DNA of 64,000 bases from Salinimicrobium sp049680855 (GCF_049680855.1 NZ_JBMPGS010000004.1:186001-250000), one strand, 5' to 3'; positions 42,957 to 52,350 are shown, numbered from the stretch's first letter. Numbers and translations are program-made. Notes: generated by a model not told the origin, from the letters alone.

Positions 42957-42959
42957 GAA

Positions 42960-43319
42960 TTATATTTCCTGAAGTCCGTTGTAATTGACGACATAATTTT
43001 CGGTATCGTTCACCGGGAGTTCATAATTATCTGCATGCGCGAGGCCAACTCCCGCGAAAAAAGTGCGGGCTTCGAACTTCAAAGCATGTTGTTTTATGGA
43101 TTCCATGAAGACCAGATCAATTTGCTTAGGATCCTGAGGATATTCCACCGCCCTAACCACCACAAAATGCAGTTTTTTGTTCTTGAGCGCTACAAATTGA
43201 GGATCACTCTTCAGTTTACTGTTCACTCCAAGAAATTCAAAGCCCTGGTCTTCGAGATCTTTGCCTACAATATTCATGGCGAGGTTATGCAATTCCTGTT
43301 TCGAAAGGTTCTTTTTCAT
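42960..43319 (-). CDS. Conserved small protein between nqrF and apbE
   Basis: A 119-residue cytosolic protein (MKKNLSKQELHNLAMNIVGKDLEDQGFEFLGVNSKLKSDPQFVALKNKKLHFVVVRAV... pattern, restriction-endonuclease-like alternation of strands). From memory, flavobacterial genomes often carry this gene here under the misleading name NqrF. It has no iron-sulfur, FAD or membrane motif, so it is not NqrF. It pairs with apbE and is cut off from nqrF by a terminator. Function unknown. Confidence 0.75.
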   Translation of the reverse strand: MKKNLSKQELHNLAMNIVGKDLEDQGFEFLGVNSKLKSDPQFVALKNKKLHFVVVRAVEYPQDPKQIDLVFMESIKQHALKFEARTFFAGVGLAHADNYELPVNDTENYVVNYNGLQEI

Positions 43320-43405
43320 AAGGTTTCAAAAATACGATTATTCGAAGGTTTTTTAAATTTCCGCGGAAACAAATTGTGCTAATCTCAGCTTCTGAAAATG
43401 AAGCA

Positions 43406-43435
43406 TAAAAAAACAGCTGCCAAATGGCAGCTGTT
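43406..43435 (-). terminator. Terminator after nqrF
   Basis: AACAGCTGCCA (43412-43422) pairs with TGGCAGCTGTT (43425-43435), an 11-bp stem. On the minus strand a run of T follows. It separates nqrA-F from the 119-residue gene and apbE. Confidence 0.82.
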
Positions 43436-43463
43436 CCTTATTATAAATTTCAGAAGAATCTTA

Positions 43464-44753
43464 TTATCCTCCGAAGTCATCAAATCTCACATTTTCTGAA
43501 GGTACACCAAAGTCTTCGGTCATCTTCTCAACTGCCTTGTTCATCAAAGGAGGTCCACAGAAGTAGAACTCGATATCTTCAGGCTCATCATGATGGTTCA
43601 GGTAATTATCAATCACCACCTGGTGGATAAATCCTACGAAACCATCTCCTTCTCCATCGATTCCGTCTTTTTCTTTCCAGTTATCCTCAGGAAGAGGTTC
43701 AGAAAGGGCAATATAGAACTTAAAGTTAGGAAAATCTCTTTCCAGCGCACGGAAATGCTCTGTATAGAACAATTCACGCTTGGAACGACCACCATACCAG
43801 TAAGTCACTTTTCTACCTGTTTTAAGGGTTCTGAATAAGTGGTACAGGTGAGAGCGCATTGGAGCCATACCGGCACCACCACCCACGTAAAGCATTTCGG
43901 CTTCACTGTGGTTGATAAAGAATTCTCCGTAAGGTCCAGAAATAACTACTTTATCACCTTCTTTTTGATTAAAGATATATGAGGAAGCGATTCCAGGATT
44001 CACATCTGCCCAACCATCTTTTGCACGATCCCATGGCGGAGTTGCAACACGAACGTTTAGCATGATCCTTCTTCCTTCTGCTGGGTAAGAAGCCATGGAA
44101 TAGGCGCGCTCAACAGTTTCCACATTTTTCATTACAAGTGGCCATAGTCCGAATTTATCCCACTCCATTTTGAACTTATCAGGCTCTCCTGGGTGTTCTT
44201 CAGGATGCGCTGTGATGTCCATATCTTCATATTTCACCTCACATTTAGGAATCTCTATCTGGATATATCCACCCGCTTTGTAATCCATATCTTCAGGAAT
44301 CTCCACTACGAATTCCTTGATAAAGGAAGCCACGTTATAGTTACTTACTACTGTAGCCGTCCATTTCTTGATACCGAAAACTTCTTCGGGAATCTGGATC
44401 TTCATGTCCTGCTTTACCTTTACCTGGCAACCCAGTCTCCATCCGTCTGCAATCTCTTTACGGGTAAAATGAGGTTCTTCAGTAGGAAGAATGGTTCCAC
44501 CACCTTCAGAAACAATACATTTACACTGAACGCATGTTCCACCACCACCACAGGCAGAAGGAAGAAACAACTTGTTTTCTCCCAATGTTGAAAGAAGCGT
44601 TCCACCGGAACCAACCTCAATATCTTTTTCTCCATTGACGTTGATCTTCACTGGGCCCGAAGGAACCAGTTTGGCTTTAGCACCCAAAAGAATGCTCACC
44701 AAGATCAAGATCAATACTAAAAATACAATTACACTTGCTATAATAACTGTCAT
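43464..44753 (-). CDS. nqrF: Na+-translocating NADH:quinone reductase subunit F
   Basis: A 429-residue subunit that oxidises NADH and starts electron flow. One N-terminal membrane helix is followed by a 2Fe-2S domain with the Cys ligands CGGGGTCVQC and LGCQVKV. The FAD-binding part has RAYSMASYP, and the NADH-binding part has VGGGAGMAPMRSHLYHL and FYFCGPPLMNKAV. It is the last gene of nqrABCDEF, followed by a terminator. Confidence 0.97.
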   Translation of the reverse strand: MTVIIASVIVFLVLILILVSILLGAKAKLVPSGPVKINVNGEKDIEVGSGGTLLSTLGENKLFLPSACGGGGTCVQCKCIVSEGGGTILPTEEPHFTRKEIADGWRLGCQVKVKQDMKIQIPEEVFGIKKWTATVVSNYNVASFIKEFVVEIPEDMDYKAGGYIQIEIPKCEVKYEDMDITAHPEEHPGEPDKFKMEWDKFGLWPLVMKNVETVERAYSMASYPAEGRRIMLNVRVATPPWDRAKDGWADVNPGIASSYIFNQKEGDKVVISGPYGEFFINHSEAEMLYVGGGAGMAPMRSHLYHLFRTLKTGRKVTYWYGGRSKRELFYTEHFRALERDFPNFKFYIALSEPLPEDNWKEKDGIDGEGDGFVGFIHQVVIDNYLNHHDEPEDIEFYFCGPPLMNKAVEKMTEDFGVPSENVRFDDFGG

Positions 44754-44762
44754 AACTTCTTT

Positions 44763-45377
44763 CTATAATTTGATTCCCATAAAACTCATAAACCCAAGGG
44801 CCATTAATCCTGTGATAATAAAAGTTATCCCAAGACCTTTTAAAGGTGCAGGCACATTTGAGTAGGTAATTTTCTCACGAATGGCGGCAATTCCAAGAAT
44901 TGCAAGGAACCATCCAATTCCACTTCCAAAGCCATAGGTTACAGCGTAATCTATACCCGGAAAATCTTTTTGCTGCATGAAAAGCGCCCCACCTAAAATA
45001 GCACAGTTTACTGCGATTAAAGGAAGGAAAATACCAAGAGCTCCATACAATGCAGGTGCAAATTTCTCAACGATCATTTCCACAAGTTGAACCATGGCTG
45101 CAATTACCGCAATAAACATGATAAAACTAAGGAAACTGAGGTCTATAGCTGCATATTCTTCTCCCAACCAGGATAAAGCACCAGGTCTTAGAAGATAATT
45201 ATCAAGTAGATAGTTGATAGGAACGGTAATGGTAAGAACGAAAATTACTGCCGCCCCAAGACCAACCGCTGTCTTTACTGTTTTCGAAACCGCCAGGTAG
45301 GAACACATTCCAAGGAAGTAAGCGAAAATCATGTTCTCGATGAAAATACTTCGAACAAATAAATTTATATAATCCAT
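44763..45377 (-). CDS. nqrE: Na+-translocating NADH:quinone reductase subunit E
   Basis: A 204-residue integral membrane subunit with six predicted helices (FVRSIFIENMIFAYFLGMCSYLAVS, and PLIAVNCAILGGALFM, which carries the Cys of the intramembrane iron site shared with NqrD). It lies between nqrD and nqrF, 9 bp before nqrF. Confidence 0.97.
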   Translation of the reverse strand: MDYINLFVRSIFIENMIFAYFLGMCSYLAVSKTVKTAVGLGAAVIFVLTITVPINYLLDNYLLRPGALSWLGEEYAAIDLSFLSFIMFIAVIAAMVQLVEMIVEKFAPALYGALGIFLPLIAVNCAILGGALFMQQKDFPGIDYAVTYGFGSGIGWFLAILGIAAIREKITYSNVPAPLKGLGITFIITGLMALGFMSFMGIKL

Positions 45378-45401
45378 AGTCTGTTTTTTAGATGTTCCTG
45401 A

Positions 45402-46169
45402 TTAGGCTTCAATTAATTTTCTGTTTCTGGCTCTTTGTACCCAAATAAGCAATCCAACTACAATCAAAGCCATTGGTGATAACAGCATCAAACCATTATT
45501 CTCATAACCCAGAGCATATAATCCTGTAGATTCTTCAATAGTAACCCCGTTGTGCCCAAGAACCTCATATCCAAATAATTTTCCTGAACCTAAAAGTTCC
45601 CTAAAGAAAGCAACGATAATAAGAATTAAACCGTAACCGGCCGCATTTCCTACCCCATCCAGGAAAGATCTGTAAATTCCGTTTCCAAGAGCAAAGGCTT
45701 CCAAACGCCCCATTACAATACAGTTTGTAATAATAAGACCAATGAAAACCGATAACTGCCTGCTCACGTCATAAGCATACGCTCTAAGGATTTGGTCTAC
45801 CAAAGCCACAAGAGAGGCTACTACTACCAGCTGAACGATAATCCTGATTCGGCTTGGAATTAAGTTACGCAATGCAGAAATGATCATATTACTAAAAGCC
45901 ATTACAGCTGTAACCGCAATTGCCATTACAATAGCCGGCTCCATTTGCACTGTAATTGCAAGTGCCGAACAGATCCCTAAAACCTGCACAGTAATTGGGT
46001 TATTATCATCTAAAGGATCGCTGAGAAGCTTTCGGTTTCTTTTTGATAAGAAATGTTCTTTTTCTTCAGAATCTGACAGAAAGAGAACCATCGCTTTCTT
46101 TTTTGCTTCCTTTTCTTCATTTGTCACCTCAGCATTTTGCTCAGGTTTATTTTTTATTTCCTGTGCCAT
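45402..46169 (-). CDS. nqrD: Na+-translocating NADH:quinone reductase subunit D
   Basis: A 255-residue membrane subunit from the ATG at 46169. The upstream ATG at 46187 would overlap nqrC, whereas 46169 leaves a 4-bp gap. A charged N-terminal extension of about 50 residues precedes the family core (PLDDNNPITVQVLGICSALAITV, IGLIITNCIVMGRLEAFA). In that core NC supplies the Cys of the shared iron site. It is homologous to NqrE. Confidence 0.96.
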   Translation of the reverse strand: MAQEIKNKPEQNAEVTNEEKEAKKKAMVLFLSDSEEKEHFLSKRNRKLLSDPLDDNNPITVQVLGICSALAITVQMEPAIVMAIAVTAVMAFSNMIISALRNLIPSRIRIIVQLVVVASLVALVDQILRAYAYDVSRQLSVFIGLIITNCIVMGRLEAFALGNGIYRSFLDGVGNAAGYGLILIIVAFFRELLGSGKLFGYEVLGHNGVTIEESTGLYALGYENNGLMLLSPMALIVVGLLIWVQRARNRKLIEA

Positions 46170-46173
46170 AATA

Positions 46174-46914
46174 TTAATTATTTGCAACGTTTAGATCTGT
46201 TTCGCTTTTGAAATAAGGCAGGTAATGCTGCAGTCTTTCAGAAATCATGTCTGAAACCCCATCTCCCGTAATAGTCGCTCCTGAAATAGCATCTACCTTG
46301 TTATCATCTTTAGAAGCACTTGAATTTCCCTTTACTACAGAAACCCCAACAAGATTTCCAGTATCATCAAAGATCTTTTCACCTGCAAATCGCTCTCTAA
46401 ACCACTCTTGCGTAATTTCTGCACCAAGACCGGGAGTTTCTCCAAGGTGGTCAAAAGTTGCACCTTTGATGGTGTTAATATCATTCTGAAGAGAAATGTA
46501 TCCAAAAATGGCATTCCAAAGACCACTTCCTCTCAATGGTACAATGTAATACTTCTCCCCATCCACATTTGCAATGTAAAGAGGGAAATTTTGATCTGCA
46601 GCAGATGTTTTTAATTCTTTAGCTAAATCTACGTTGAAGGCATCAACTCCTTCCTTCTTTTTACCCTCACTATCAAGTACGATCTCTTCGGTGATGTACT
46701 GTGCATAAAGTTCCTGTGCTTCCGAAGGATCTGCATCTACTCCTACGGTCATTAAAATGCTCTGCATTTTATCAATTCGCATATTCTCATACTGCATAGG
46801 TTGCAGCGATGTTGCCGCAAATGCAAGAATACTTCCAACTACCACTACCATTATAATTGCAAAAGTAAAAGTGTAAGCGTTGGTATTCGTCTTATTTACT
46901 GATTTTTCTTCCAT
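46174..46914 (-). CDS. nqrC: Na+-translocating NADH:quinone reductase subunit C
   Basis: A 246-residue subunit with one N-terminal membrane helix (YTFTFAIIMVVVVGSILAFAA) and a periplasmic FMN-binding domain. The flavinylation motif SGAT is intact in KVDAISGATITGDGVS, so ApbE should attach FMN to its Thr. GLGAEITQEWF and WNAIFGYISL are family motifs. It lies 2 bp after nqrB. Confidence 0.97.
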   Translation of the reverse strand: MEEKSVNKTNTNAYTFTFAIIMVVVVGSILAFAATSLQPMQYENMRIDKMQSILMTVGVDADPSEAQELYAQYITEEIVLDSEGKKKEGVDAFNVDLAKELKTSAADQNFPLYIANVDGEKYYIVPLRGSGLWNAIFGYISLQNDINTIKGATFDHLGETPGLGAEITQEWFRERFAGEKIFDDTGNLVGVSVVKGNSSASKDDNKVDAISGATITGDGVSDMISERLQHYLPYFKSETDLNVANN

Positions 46915-46916
46915 AA

Positions 46917-48098
46917 TTAAACTGCTGTGTTAATTTGTGGATTTATATCTCCTTTTCTCTTGTTTCTACGCTTTACACTTCCCTGGATCACGTAATGATC
47001 AATGGTTGGCGCGAACACGTTCATCAAAAGAATAGCAAGCATTACTCCTTCAGGATAGGCCGGGTTAAACACCCGAATCATTACGGAGAAGAATCCAATT
47101 AAGAATCCGTAGATCCATTTACCTTTTGTTGTTTGTGCCCCAGAAACGGGATCTGTTGCCATATAAACAATACCAAACATTAAACCTCCAACAAGCAAAT
47201 GCTTGTACCATTCAAAATTAGTAAGTTCATTTCCTTCCACTCCCATTGATGGAAGCGCGTTAAAGATCAATCCCATAATAGAAGCTCCAATTACCGCACT
47301 TAACATAATCCTCCAGCTTCCAACTTTGGTGATGATCAATAATAAAGCTCCTAACAGGATCAAAGCTGCTGAAGTTTCAGAAACAGATCCCGGGATTATC
47401 CCCATGAACATATCGCTGGCTTCATAAGTTACTTCCTGTCCTGCGGCAAGAGACCCTAAAATAGTCTCTCCTGAAACGCCATCCATGTTTGATGCGTTCA
47501 TTACCCAAACACTGTTACCCGACATAAAAGTAGGATATGCAAAGAAAGCAAAAGCTCGAGCCGTTAATGCAGGGTTAAGAATATTCATTCCAGTTCCACC
47601 AAAGGCTTCTTTACCAACTAATACTGCAAATACTACAGAAATTGCCAGCATCCACAAAGGAAGTCCAACTGGCATGATCATAGGGATCAATAAACCTGTA
47701 ACCAGATACCCTTCATTGACTTCATGACCTCGAAAAATGGCAAATGCGAACTCAATTCCAAGCCCCACTGCATAAGAAACCACGATCATTGGCAGGATTT
47801 CTAAAGCCCCAAGGCTAAAAGCCTCCCAAACACCAACTTCAGGCTGCACCTGGATAAGGTACTGGTAACCTGTATTCCACATACTAAACAGAAGCACCGG
47901 AATCAAAGCCAGCACTACTGTAATCATCACCCTTTTCAAATCTACCGCATCTCTCACATGAGCTCCTTTGCTGGTAGTATGATTTGGGGTAAAAAGCAGC
48001 GTATCAAAGGCATTTATAGCCGGCGCAAACTTTTCGTATTTTTTCCCCTGATTAAAAGGTTCTCTTAATTTATCTAATTTTTTTCTAATCCATTCCAT
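46917..48098 (-). CDS. nqrB: Na+-translocating NADH:quinone reductase subunit B
   Basis: A 393-residue membrane subunit with about ten helices that carries covalent FMN and riboflavin and the Na+ pathway. Family stretches include LRE.FNQGKKYEKFAPAINAFDTLLFTPNHTT, GGTGMNILNPALTARAFAFFAYPTFMSG and MATDPVSGAQTTKGKW. The flavinylation motif, normally DxxSGAT, reads DGVSGETIL: the Thr is kept but the Ala is Glu. It lies 10 bp downstream of nqrA. Confidence 0.96.
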   Translation of the reverse strand: MEWIRKKLDKLREPFNQGKKYEKFAPAINAFDTLLFTPNHTTSKGAHVRDAVDLKRVMITVVLALIPVLLFSMWNTGYQYLIQVQPEVGVWEAFSLGALEILPMIVVSYAVGLGIEFAFAIFRGHEVNEGYLVTGLLIPMIMPVGLPLWMLAISVVFAVLVGKEAFGGTGMNILNPALTARAFAFFAYPTFMSGNSVWVMNASNMDGVSGETILGSLAAGQEVTYEASDMFMGIIPGSVSETSAALILLGALLLIITKVGSWRIMLSAVIGASIMGLIFNALPSMGVEGNELTNFEWYKHLLVGGLMFGIVYMATDPVSGAQTTKGKWIYGFLIGFFSVMIRVFNPAYPEGVMLAILLMNVFAPTIDHYVIQGSVKRRNKRKGDINPQINTAV

Positions 48099-48108
48099 AG
48101 TGAACTGT

Positions 48109-49452
48109 TTAACCTACTTCGGTAATCATTAAATCCAAACCTAATCGTATAATTTCCTGCGCTTCAATTTTTGAAGTGTTGACATAATCAACAAGTGCAA
48201 AATCTTCAGGAGCTACTTCATAAATACCTAAACTTTCCATTTTCTCAATATCACCGGCCATACAAGCCTTGATCAACTGCATTGGAAAAACGTCCATTGG
48301 CACTACCTCTTCCATTTCACCTGTAACCACAAGGGCTCTTACTTCTCCATGAAGATTGGTATCAACGGTGTATTTTTTCTTTGGAAATAACCACGACAGG
48401 TTGGTACGTGATTTTGAAGGAATGTCATTATAAGTAAAAGGAAGCCAACCAAGCATCCTGTATTTATTTCCTTCAGGAATAAGAGTGACAAGGTTTGGGA
48501 AGAAACCAATATACTGCCCGTTGGTTAATTTTTGTCCGGTCAAAACATCTCCGGATATGATCCTTACATCATCGCTAACAGTCCCAACAAGATCAGCAAC
48601 ATTGGCGCCTATCTTTGTTCGGAAGTATTTTCTGTTTTCAGCTTCAGTTCCTGCAACGGCAACTGTACGAACAGCATTGTATTTTCCGGTAAGGAACAAC
48701 TCCCCAATTATAGCAACATCTTCAGGACGTACCGTCCAAACACGTTCCCCCATATTAATTGGGTCAACATGTGCTATTTGAACCCCCACATTTGCAGCGG
48801 GATGTGGCCCTGTCACTTCATGTAGCTCCACGTTTTGCATTTTCTTCAATGCTGAAGATTTTTGCTTCGCTACCGAAAGATGAACTTTTCCACGGGTAAG
48901 CTTATTCAATGCGTTAAGCCCTACCTGGAAAGCCTCCATTCTATCCTGCAGCATAAATTCTACATCTGCAGAAAGAGGGGCTGTGTTCATACCCGAAACA
49001 AAAATAGCTTTAGGAGAATCCTTGGGATCTGCAACAATATCATACGGTCTTTGGTTTATAAATGCCCAGCAACCACTTTCCAGTATCCTGTTCTTCACAT
49101 CTGCAGAATCTGCAGAAAGAGGATCCATTGTACCAAACTCCCGATAAGTATCGGTAGAGTCTGCCTCAATGATCACCTCCATTATTCTTCTTTTTTCCCC
49201 ACGCTTAATTTCCTTTAGCGTACCACTTACCGGAGCAGTGAATTTCACTTCTCCCGTGTATTTGGAATAGAAGATCTCATCACCCGCCTGGACCTGAGCT
49301 CCTTCTTTTAATACCATTTTTGGAACAACTGAATGAAAATCTGGCGGCTTTATTGCAAAAGTTTTCGATCGCGGGGCGTCGATCAAAGTTTTTTCAGCCT
49401 CCCCTTTTAAGCGTAGTGTATGCCCTCGTTTAATTCTAATGTCGTTTGACAT
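48109..49452 (-). CDS. nqrA: Na+-translocating NADH:quinone reductase subunit A
   Basis: A 447-residue cytosolic-side subunit with no membrane helix. The start is the ATG at 49452 (MSNDIRIKRGHTLRLKGEAEKTL), because the 16 extra codons to 49500 are not family-like. It has the N-terminal barrel-sandwich region (GAQVQAGDEIFYSKYTGEVKFTAPVSGTLKEIKRGEKR) and the conserved centre IFVSGMNTAPLSADVEF. It heads the nqrABCDEF operon, which turns NADH oxidation into a sodium gradient. Confidence 0.96.
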   Translation of the reverse strand: MSNDIRIKRGHTLRLKGEAEKTLIDAPRSKTFAIKPPDFHSVVPKMVLKEGAQVQAGDEIFYSKYTGEVKFTAPVSGTLKEIKRGEKRRIMEVIIEADSTDTYREFGTMDPLSADSADVKNRILESGCWAFINQRPYDIVADPKDSPKAIFVSGMNTAPLSADVEFMLQDRMEAFQVGLNALNKLTRGKVHLSVAKQKSSALKKMQNVELHEVTGPHPAANVGVQIAHVDPINMGERVWTVRPEDVAIIGELFLTGKYNAVRTVAVAGTEAENRKYFRTKIGANVADLVGTVSDDVRIISGDVLTGQKLTNGQYIGFFPNLVTLIPEGNKYRMLGWLPFTYNDIPSKSRTNLSWLFPKKKYTVDTNLHGEVRALVVTGEMEEVVPMDVFPMQLIKACMAGDIEKMESLGIYEVAPEDFALVDYVNTSKIEAQEIIRLGLDLMITEVG

Positions 49453-49601
49453 AGGATGGAGTGTTAAAATTTCGTTTAAAATCGTGGCAAATTTACACAT
49501 TTTAAAGGAACACTTCCCAAATAAAACTCAATTAATTCCTGTAGATCGGTGTTAAAAATGCAAGGATAATGACAGTTACAAGATTTTAAGAATTTTTCAA
49601 T

Positions 49602-49609
49602 TATATTTG
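49602..49609 (+). promoter_or_regulatory. -7 promoter box of the DUF5103 gene
   Basis: TATATTTG fits TAnnTTTG exactly and ends 5 bp before the ATG, so transcription would begin at or next to the start codon (leaderless or nearly so). No clear -33 TTTG is visible. Confidence 0.45.
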
Positions 49610-49614
49610 AGCGC

Positions 49615-50871
49615 ATGAAGAATTTCCTCATCTTACTTTCCCTGCTCTTCATTACTATTCCGGCTATACAGTCACAGACATTAGCCAAGGAAGTGCTACC
49701 ACCTTCCTACATAAGAACGATCGTTTTTGGTGGTGACGAATTTATAAGCGGCACGCCAGTTATAAGGCTCGGTGAAAATATACAGCTGGAATTTGATGAC
49801 ATTATTGGAGATGAAGCCAATTATTATTACACCATAGAACATTTTAACTATGACTGGACTCCGTCACAATTGGTGAAAACCGAATATCTTGAAGGTTTTG
49901 ATAATCTGCGCATCGACAACTATAGAAATTCCTATAACACGCTGCAGTTATATTCTCATTACTCGCTAAGAATTCCCAACGCAGATACGCAGGGCCTAAG
50001 AGTTAGCGGGAACTATCTCTTAAGCGTATTTAATGAAAATCGCGAACTCGTTTTCTCCAGGAAGTTTATGATTTTTGAACCTCTGGCACAAGTTGAAGTA
50101 GAAATAAGAAGACCCAGAGATGTAAAGCTTATTCATTCACAGCAGGTAGTCAATTTCAAAGTAGAATCCCCAGATTTTATCCTGAAGAACCCTGAAGAAA
50201 CTGTCACTGCAGTTGTTCTGCAAAACTACAACCTCAAAACGGGGATATACAACATCAAGCCCCAGTACAATCTGGGAAATGAATTGATTTACAGGTATGA
50301 TAAACTCACCTCATTCTGGGCAGGGAATGAATACCTGGATTTTGACAGTAAAGATCTTAGAGCCGCAAATGCAAGCATTGGAAGAATAGAAGTGCGCGAT
50401 CTTTATCATCATTTCCTTTACCGTGATAAAGTTCGTGCATTTGAACCCTATACTTACAATCCCGATATTAACGGAAGCTTTCTTATTCGAACTTTGCAAG
50501 GTCAGGAACCCGATATAGAAGCTGAATACGTCTGGACACATTTTTCTTTAGAGACTTTTGAACCCCTCGAAGGGGGAGAAATTCATCTCTATGGCGCATT
50601 TAACAATTTCGTTTTAGATGAAACCACCCGCCTGTCCTATAATTCACGAACAGGAATGTACGAAACCGCCCGCCTATTCAAGCAGGGATTCTACAATTAT
50701 AAGTATGTTTTTGTTCGAAACGATGGAATTCTAGACGAAGGTTTTATCAGCGGAAATTTTTCCAAAACCGAGAATCTCTATACCGTACTTATCTATTACC
50801 GCCCGCTTGGTGGACGATATGACCGAATTATAGGAGCCGGAAACGCCAATTCCATTAACTTATCAAATTAA
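49615..50871 (+). CDS. Type IX secretion plug protein (DUF5103)
   Basis: A 418-residue secreted protein with a signal peptide (LILLSLLFITIPAIQSQ). The first domain (about 25-145, IRTIVFGG.EFISGTPVIRLGENIQLEFDD..NYYYTIEHFNYDWTPSQLVKTEYLEGFDNLRIDNYRNSYNT) is the T9SS Plug/DUF5103 signature. The rest is beta-rich. The family is thought to close the periplasmic side of the SprA translocon. It is divergent from nqrA and followed 31 bp later by the DUF3667 gene. Confidence 0.93.
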   Translation: MKNFLILLSLLFITIPAIQSQTLAKEVLPPSYIRTIVFGGDEFISGTPVIRLGENIQLEFDDIIGDEANYYYTIEHFNYDWTPSQLVKTEYLEGFDNLRIDNYRNSYNTLQLYSHYSLRIPNADTQGLRVSGNYLLSVFNENRELVFSRKFMIFEPLAQVEVEIRRPRDVKLIHSQQVVNFKVESPDFILKNPEETVTAVVLQNYNLKTGIYNIKPQYNLGNELIYRYDKLTSFWAGNEYLDFDSKDLRAANASIGRIEVRDLYHHFLYRDKVRAFEPYTYNPDINGSFLIRTLQGQEPDIEAEYVWTHFSLETFEPLEGGEIHLYGAFNNFVLDETTRLSYNSRTGMYETARLFKQGFYNYKYVFVRNDGILDEGFISGNFSKTENLYTVLIYYRPLGGRYDRIIGAGNANSINLSN

Positions 50872-50902
50872 AATATATATTTGATAAGGTTTTTATCACG
50901 GA

Positions 50903-51961
50903 ATGGAATCTCAACGTAAGCTTTTAAAATACAGGGGAAGAGAATGCCTCAACTGTTTCCAGCCGCTTGACAGGAGTGAAAAATATTGTCACTACTGCGG
51001 ACAATTAAACAGCACCAAAAAGCTTTCCTTCAATGACTTCTTTAATGAATTCTTTGCAGGTATTTTCGCTTACGACTCCAGGATTTACAGAACCGTTAAA
51101 GCTCTGCTTTTCAACCCGGGAAAGATTTCTAAAGATTATATAGAAGGCAAAAGACAACGCTACGCTAACCCCTACAGGTTTTACCTTAGCGCATCTATTG
51201 TGTTTTTCATTATTTGGGGACTAACACATGATTACGATAACTTTAGTGATACCAACTCAACAGAAGAGATTCAGGAAATTTCGACCGAAGTCGATTCTAT
51301 CATTGCCAACGCGAGCAACACTCAGAATGATTCTGGAATATCAAATCTATTCAATAGCAGGTCCTTCGAAGAATCCTATATTTCTCAGAAAGAGCTGGAT
51401 ACTATGAGTGCATTTCGCAGGACAAGAAAAAAGCTTGATATCTTTCTAAAACACTACAATGACACAAAAATAGCCAGTTCTGTAAAAGCGCTGGAAAAAC
51501 TAAACTATCCGCCCACTTCTTTTAATAAATGGCTTTATAAGAAAGCAGTAGATCTACACCTCCTTTCTTCTAATTCGGGCTTATTCCTTAATTATTTCCT
51601 GAATAAACTCCCCTTCATAATCTTCTTTTATTTACCCGTATTTGCCCTTTTCATTTGGCTGGTTTATGCTCGCAGACCCTTCACATATATGGAGCATCTT
51701 ATTTTTACTTTTCACAACCAAACGCTGTGGTTTGTACTTTTTAGCATCGCAATTCTTACCGACTACTCCTTCGAGACCAGCTGGGCAGAAACCGTAGGCA
51801 CCCTACTTTTCCTTTTCTATCTCTACAAAGCAATGAGAAAATTTTATAAACAGGGGAGAGTTAAAACCATTCTAAAGTTTATCATTATAAATGGAATATT
51901 CTTTATTTTAGCCTTTGTGGCTGCACTTTTTTCACTGGTGGCCTCATTCGCAGTTTACTAA
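50903..51961 (+). CDS. DUF3667 membrane protein with zinc ribbon
   Basis: A 352-residue protein. The N-terminus has a four-Cys zinc ribbon (CLNCFQPLDRSEKYCHYCG). It is followed by the DUF3667 stretch FNEFFAGIFAYDSRIYRTVKALLFNPGKISKDYIEGKRQRYANPYRFYLSASIVFFI and about four further membrane helices (from about 235). The function is unknown; such proteins are common in Bacteroidota. It is 2 bp before apaG on the same strand. Confidence 0.9.
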   Translation: MESQRKLLKYRGRECLNCFQPLDRSEKYCHYCGQLNSTKKLSFNDFFNEFFAGIFAYDSRIYRTVKALLFNPGKISKDYIEGKRQRYANPYRFYLSASIVFFIIWGLTHDYDNFSDTNSTEEIQEISTEVDSIIANASNTQNDSGISNLFNSRSFEESYISQKELDTMSAFRRTRKKLDIFLKHYNDTKIASSVKALEKLNYPPTSFNKWLYKKAVDLHLLSSNSGLFLNYFLNKLPFIIFFYLPVFALFIWLVYARRPFTYMEHLIFTFHNQTLWFVLFSIAILTDYSFETSWAETVGTLLFLFYLYKAMRKFYKQGRVKTILKFIIINGIFFILAFVAALFSLVASFAVY

Positions 51962-51963
51962 CT

Positions 51964-52350
51964 ATGGTACAGCAAGTTACAAGAGGAATCAAGATATCTA
52001 TTGAAACTAGTTTTGAAGGCACCTTCTTTAGAAACTACAAAGTACATTTTGCCTTCGGGTACCGCATAACCATAGAAAACCAGAGTAAAGATTCTGTACA
52101 ACTCACCTCCCGTTTCTGGCGGATCAAGGATTCTTTGAACAATACCGAGATAGTAGAAGGCGAAGGAGTTATTGGTCAAAAGCCGGTTTTAAAACCTGGA
52201 GAGATTCACACTTATAAGAGCGGCAGCCTACTCACTTCCCCTTTCGGCTCCATGGGCGGTTTCTACAACATGGTGAATTTCACCTCTACTCGTAAATTCA
52301 AAGTAGCCATTCCCACTTTTCAGTTAAGTGCCCCCTTTGCATTGAATTAA
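51964..52350 (+). CDS. apaG: ApaG-family protein
   Basis: A 128-residue single beta-sandwich domain: VTRGIKISIETSFEGTF, FAFGYRITIENQSKDSVQLTSRFWRIKDSLNNTEIVEGEGVIGQKPVLKPGEIHTYKSGSLLTSPFGSMGGFYNM. It fits ApaG over its whole length. The name links it to Co2+/Mg2+ efflux in enterics, but the biochemical role is unsettled. It is probably cotranscribed with the DUF3667 gene. Confidence 0.95.
   Translation: MVQQVTRGIKISIETSFEGTFFRNYKVHFAFGYRITIENQSKDSVQLTSRFWRIKDSLNNTEIVEGEGVIGQKPVLKPGEIHTYKSGSLLTSPFGSMGGFYNMVNFTSTRKFKVAIPTFQLSAPFALN

Noticed and set aside
42960..43319. Label NqrF for the 119-residue protein.
   Set aside because: It has no 2Fe-2S Cys cluster, FAD or NADH motif; the true nqrF is at 43464-44753.
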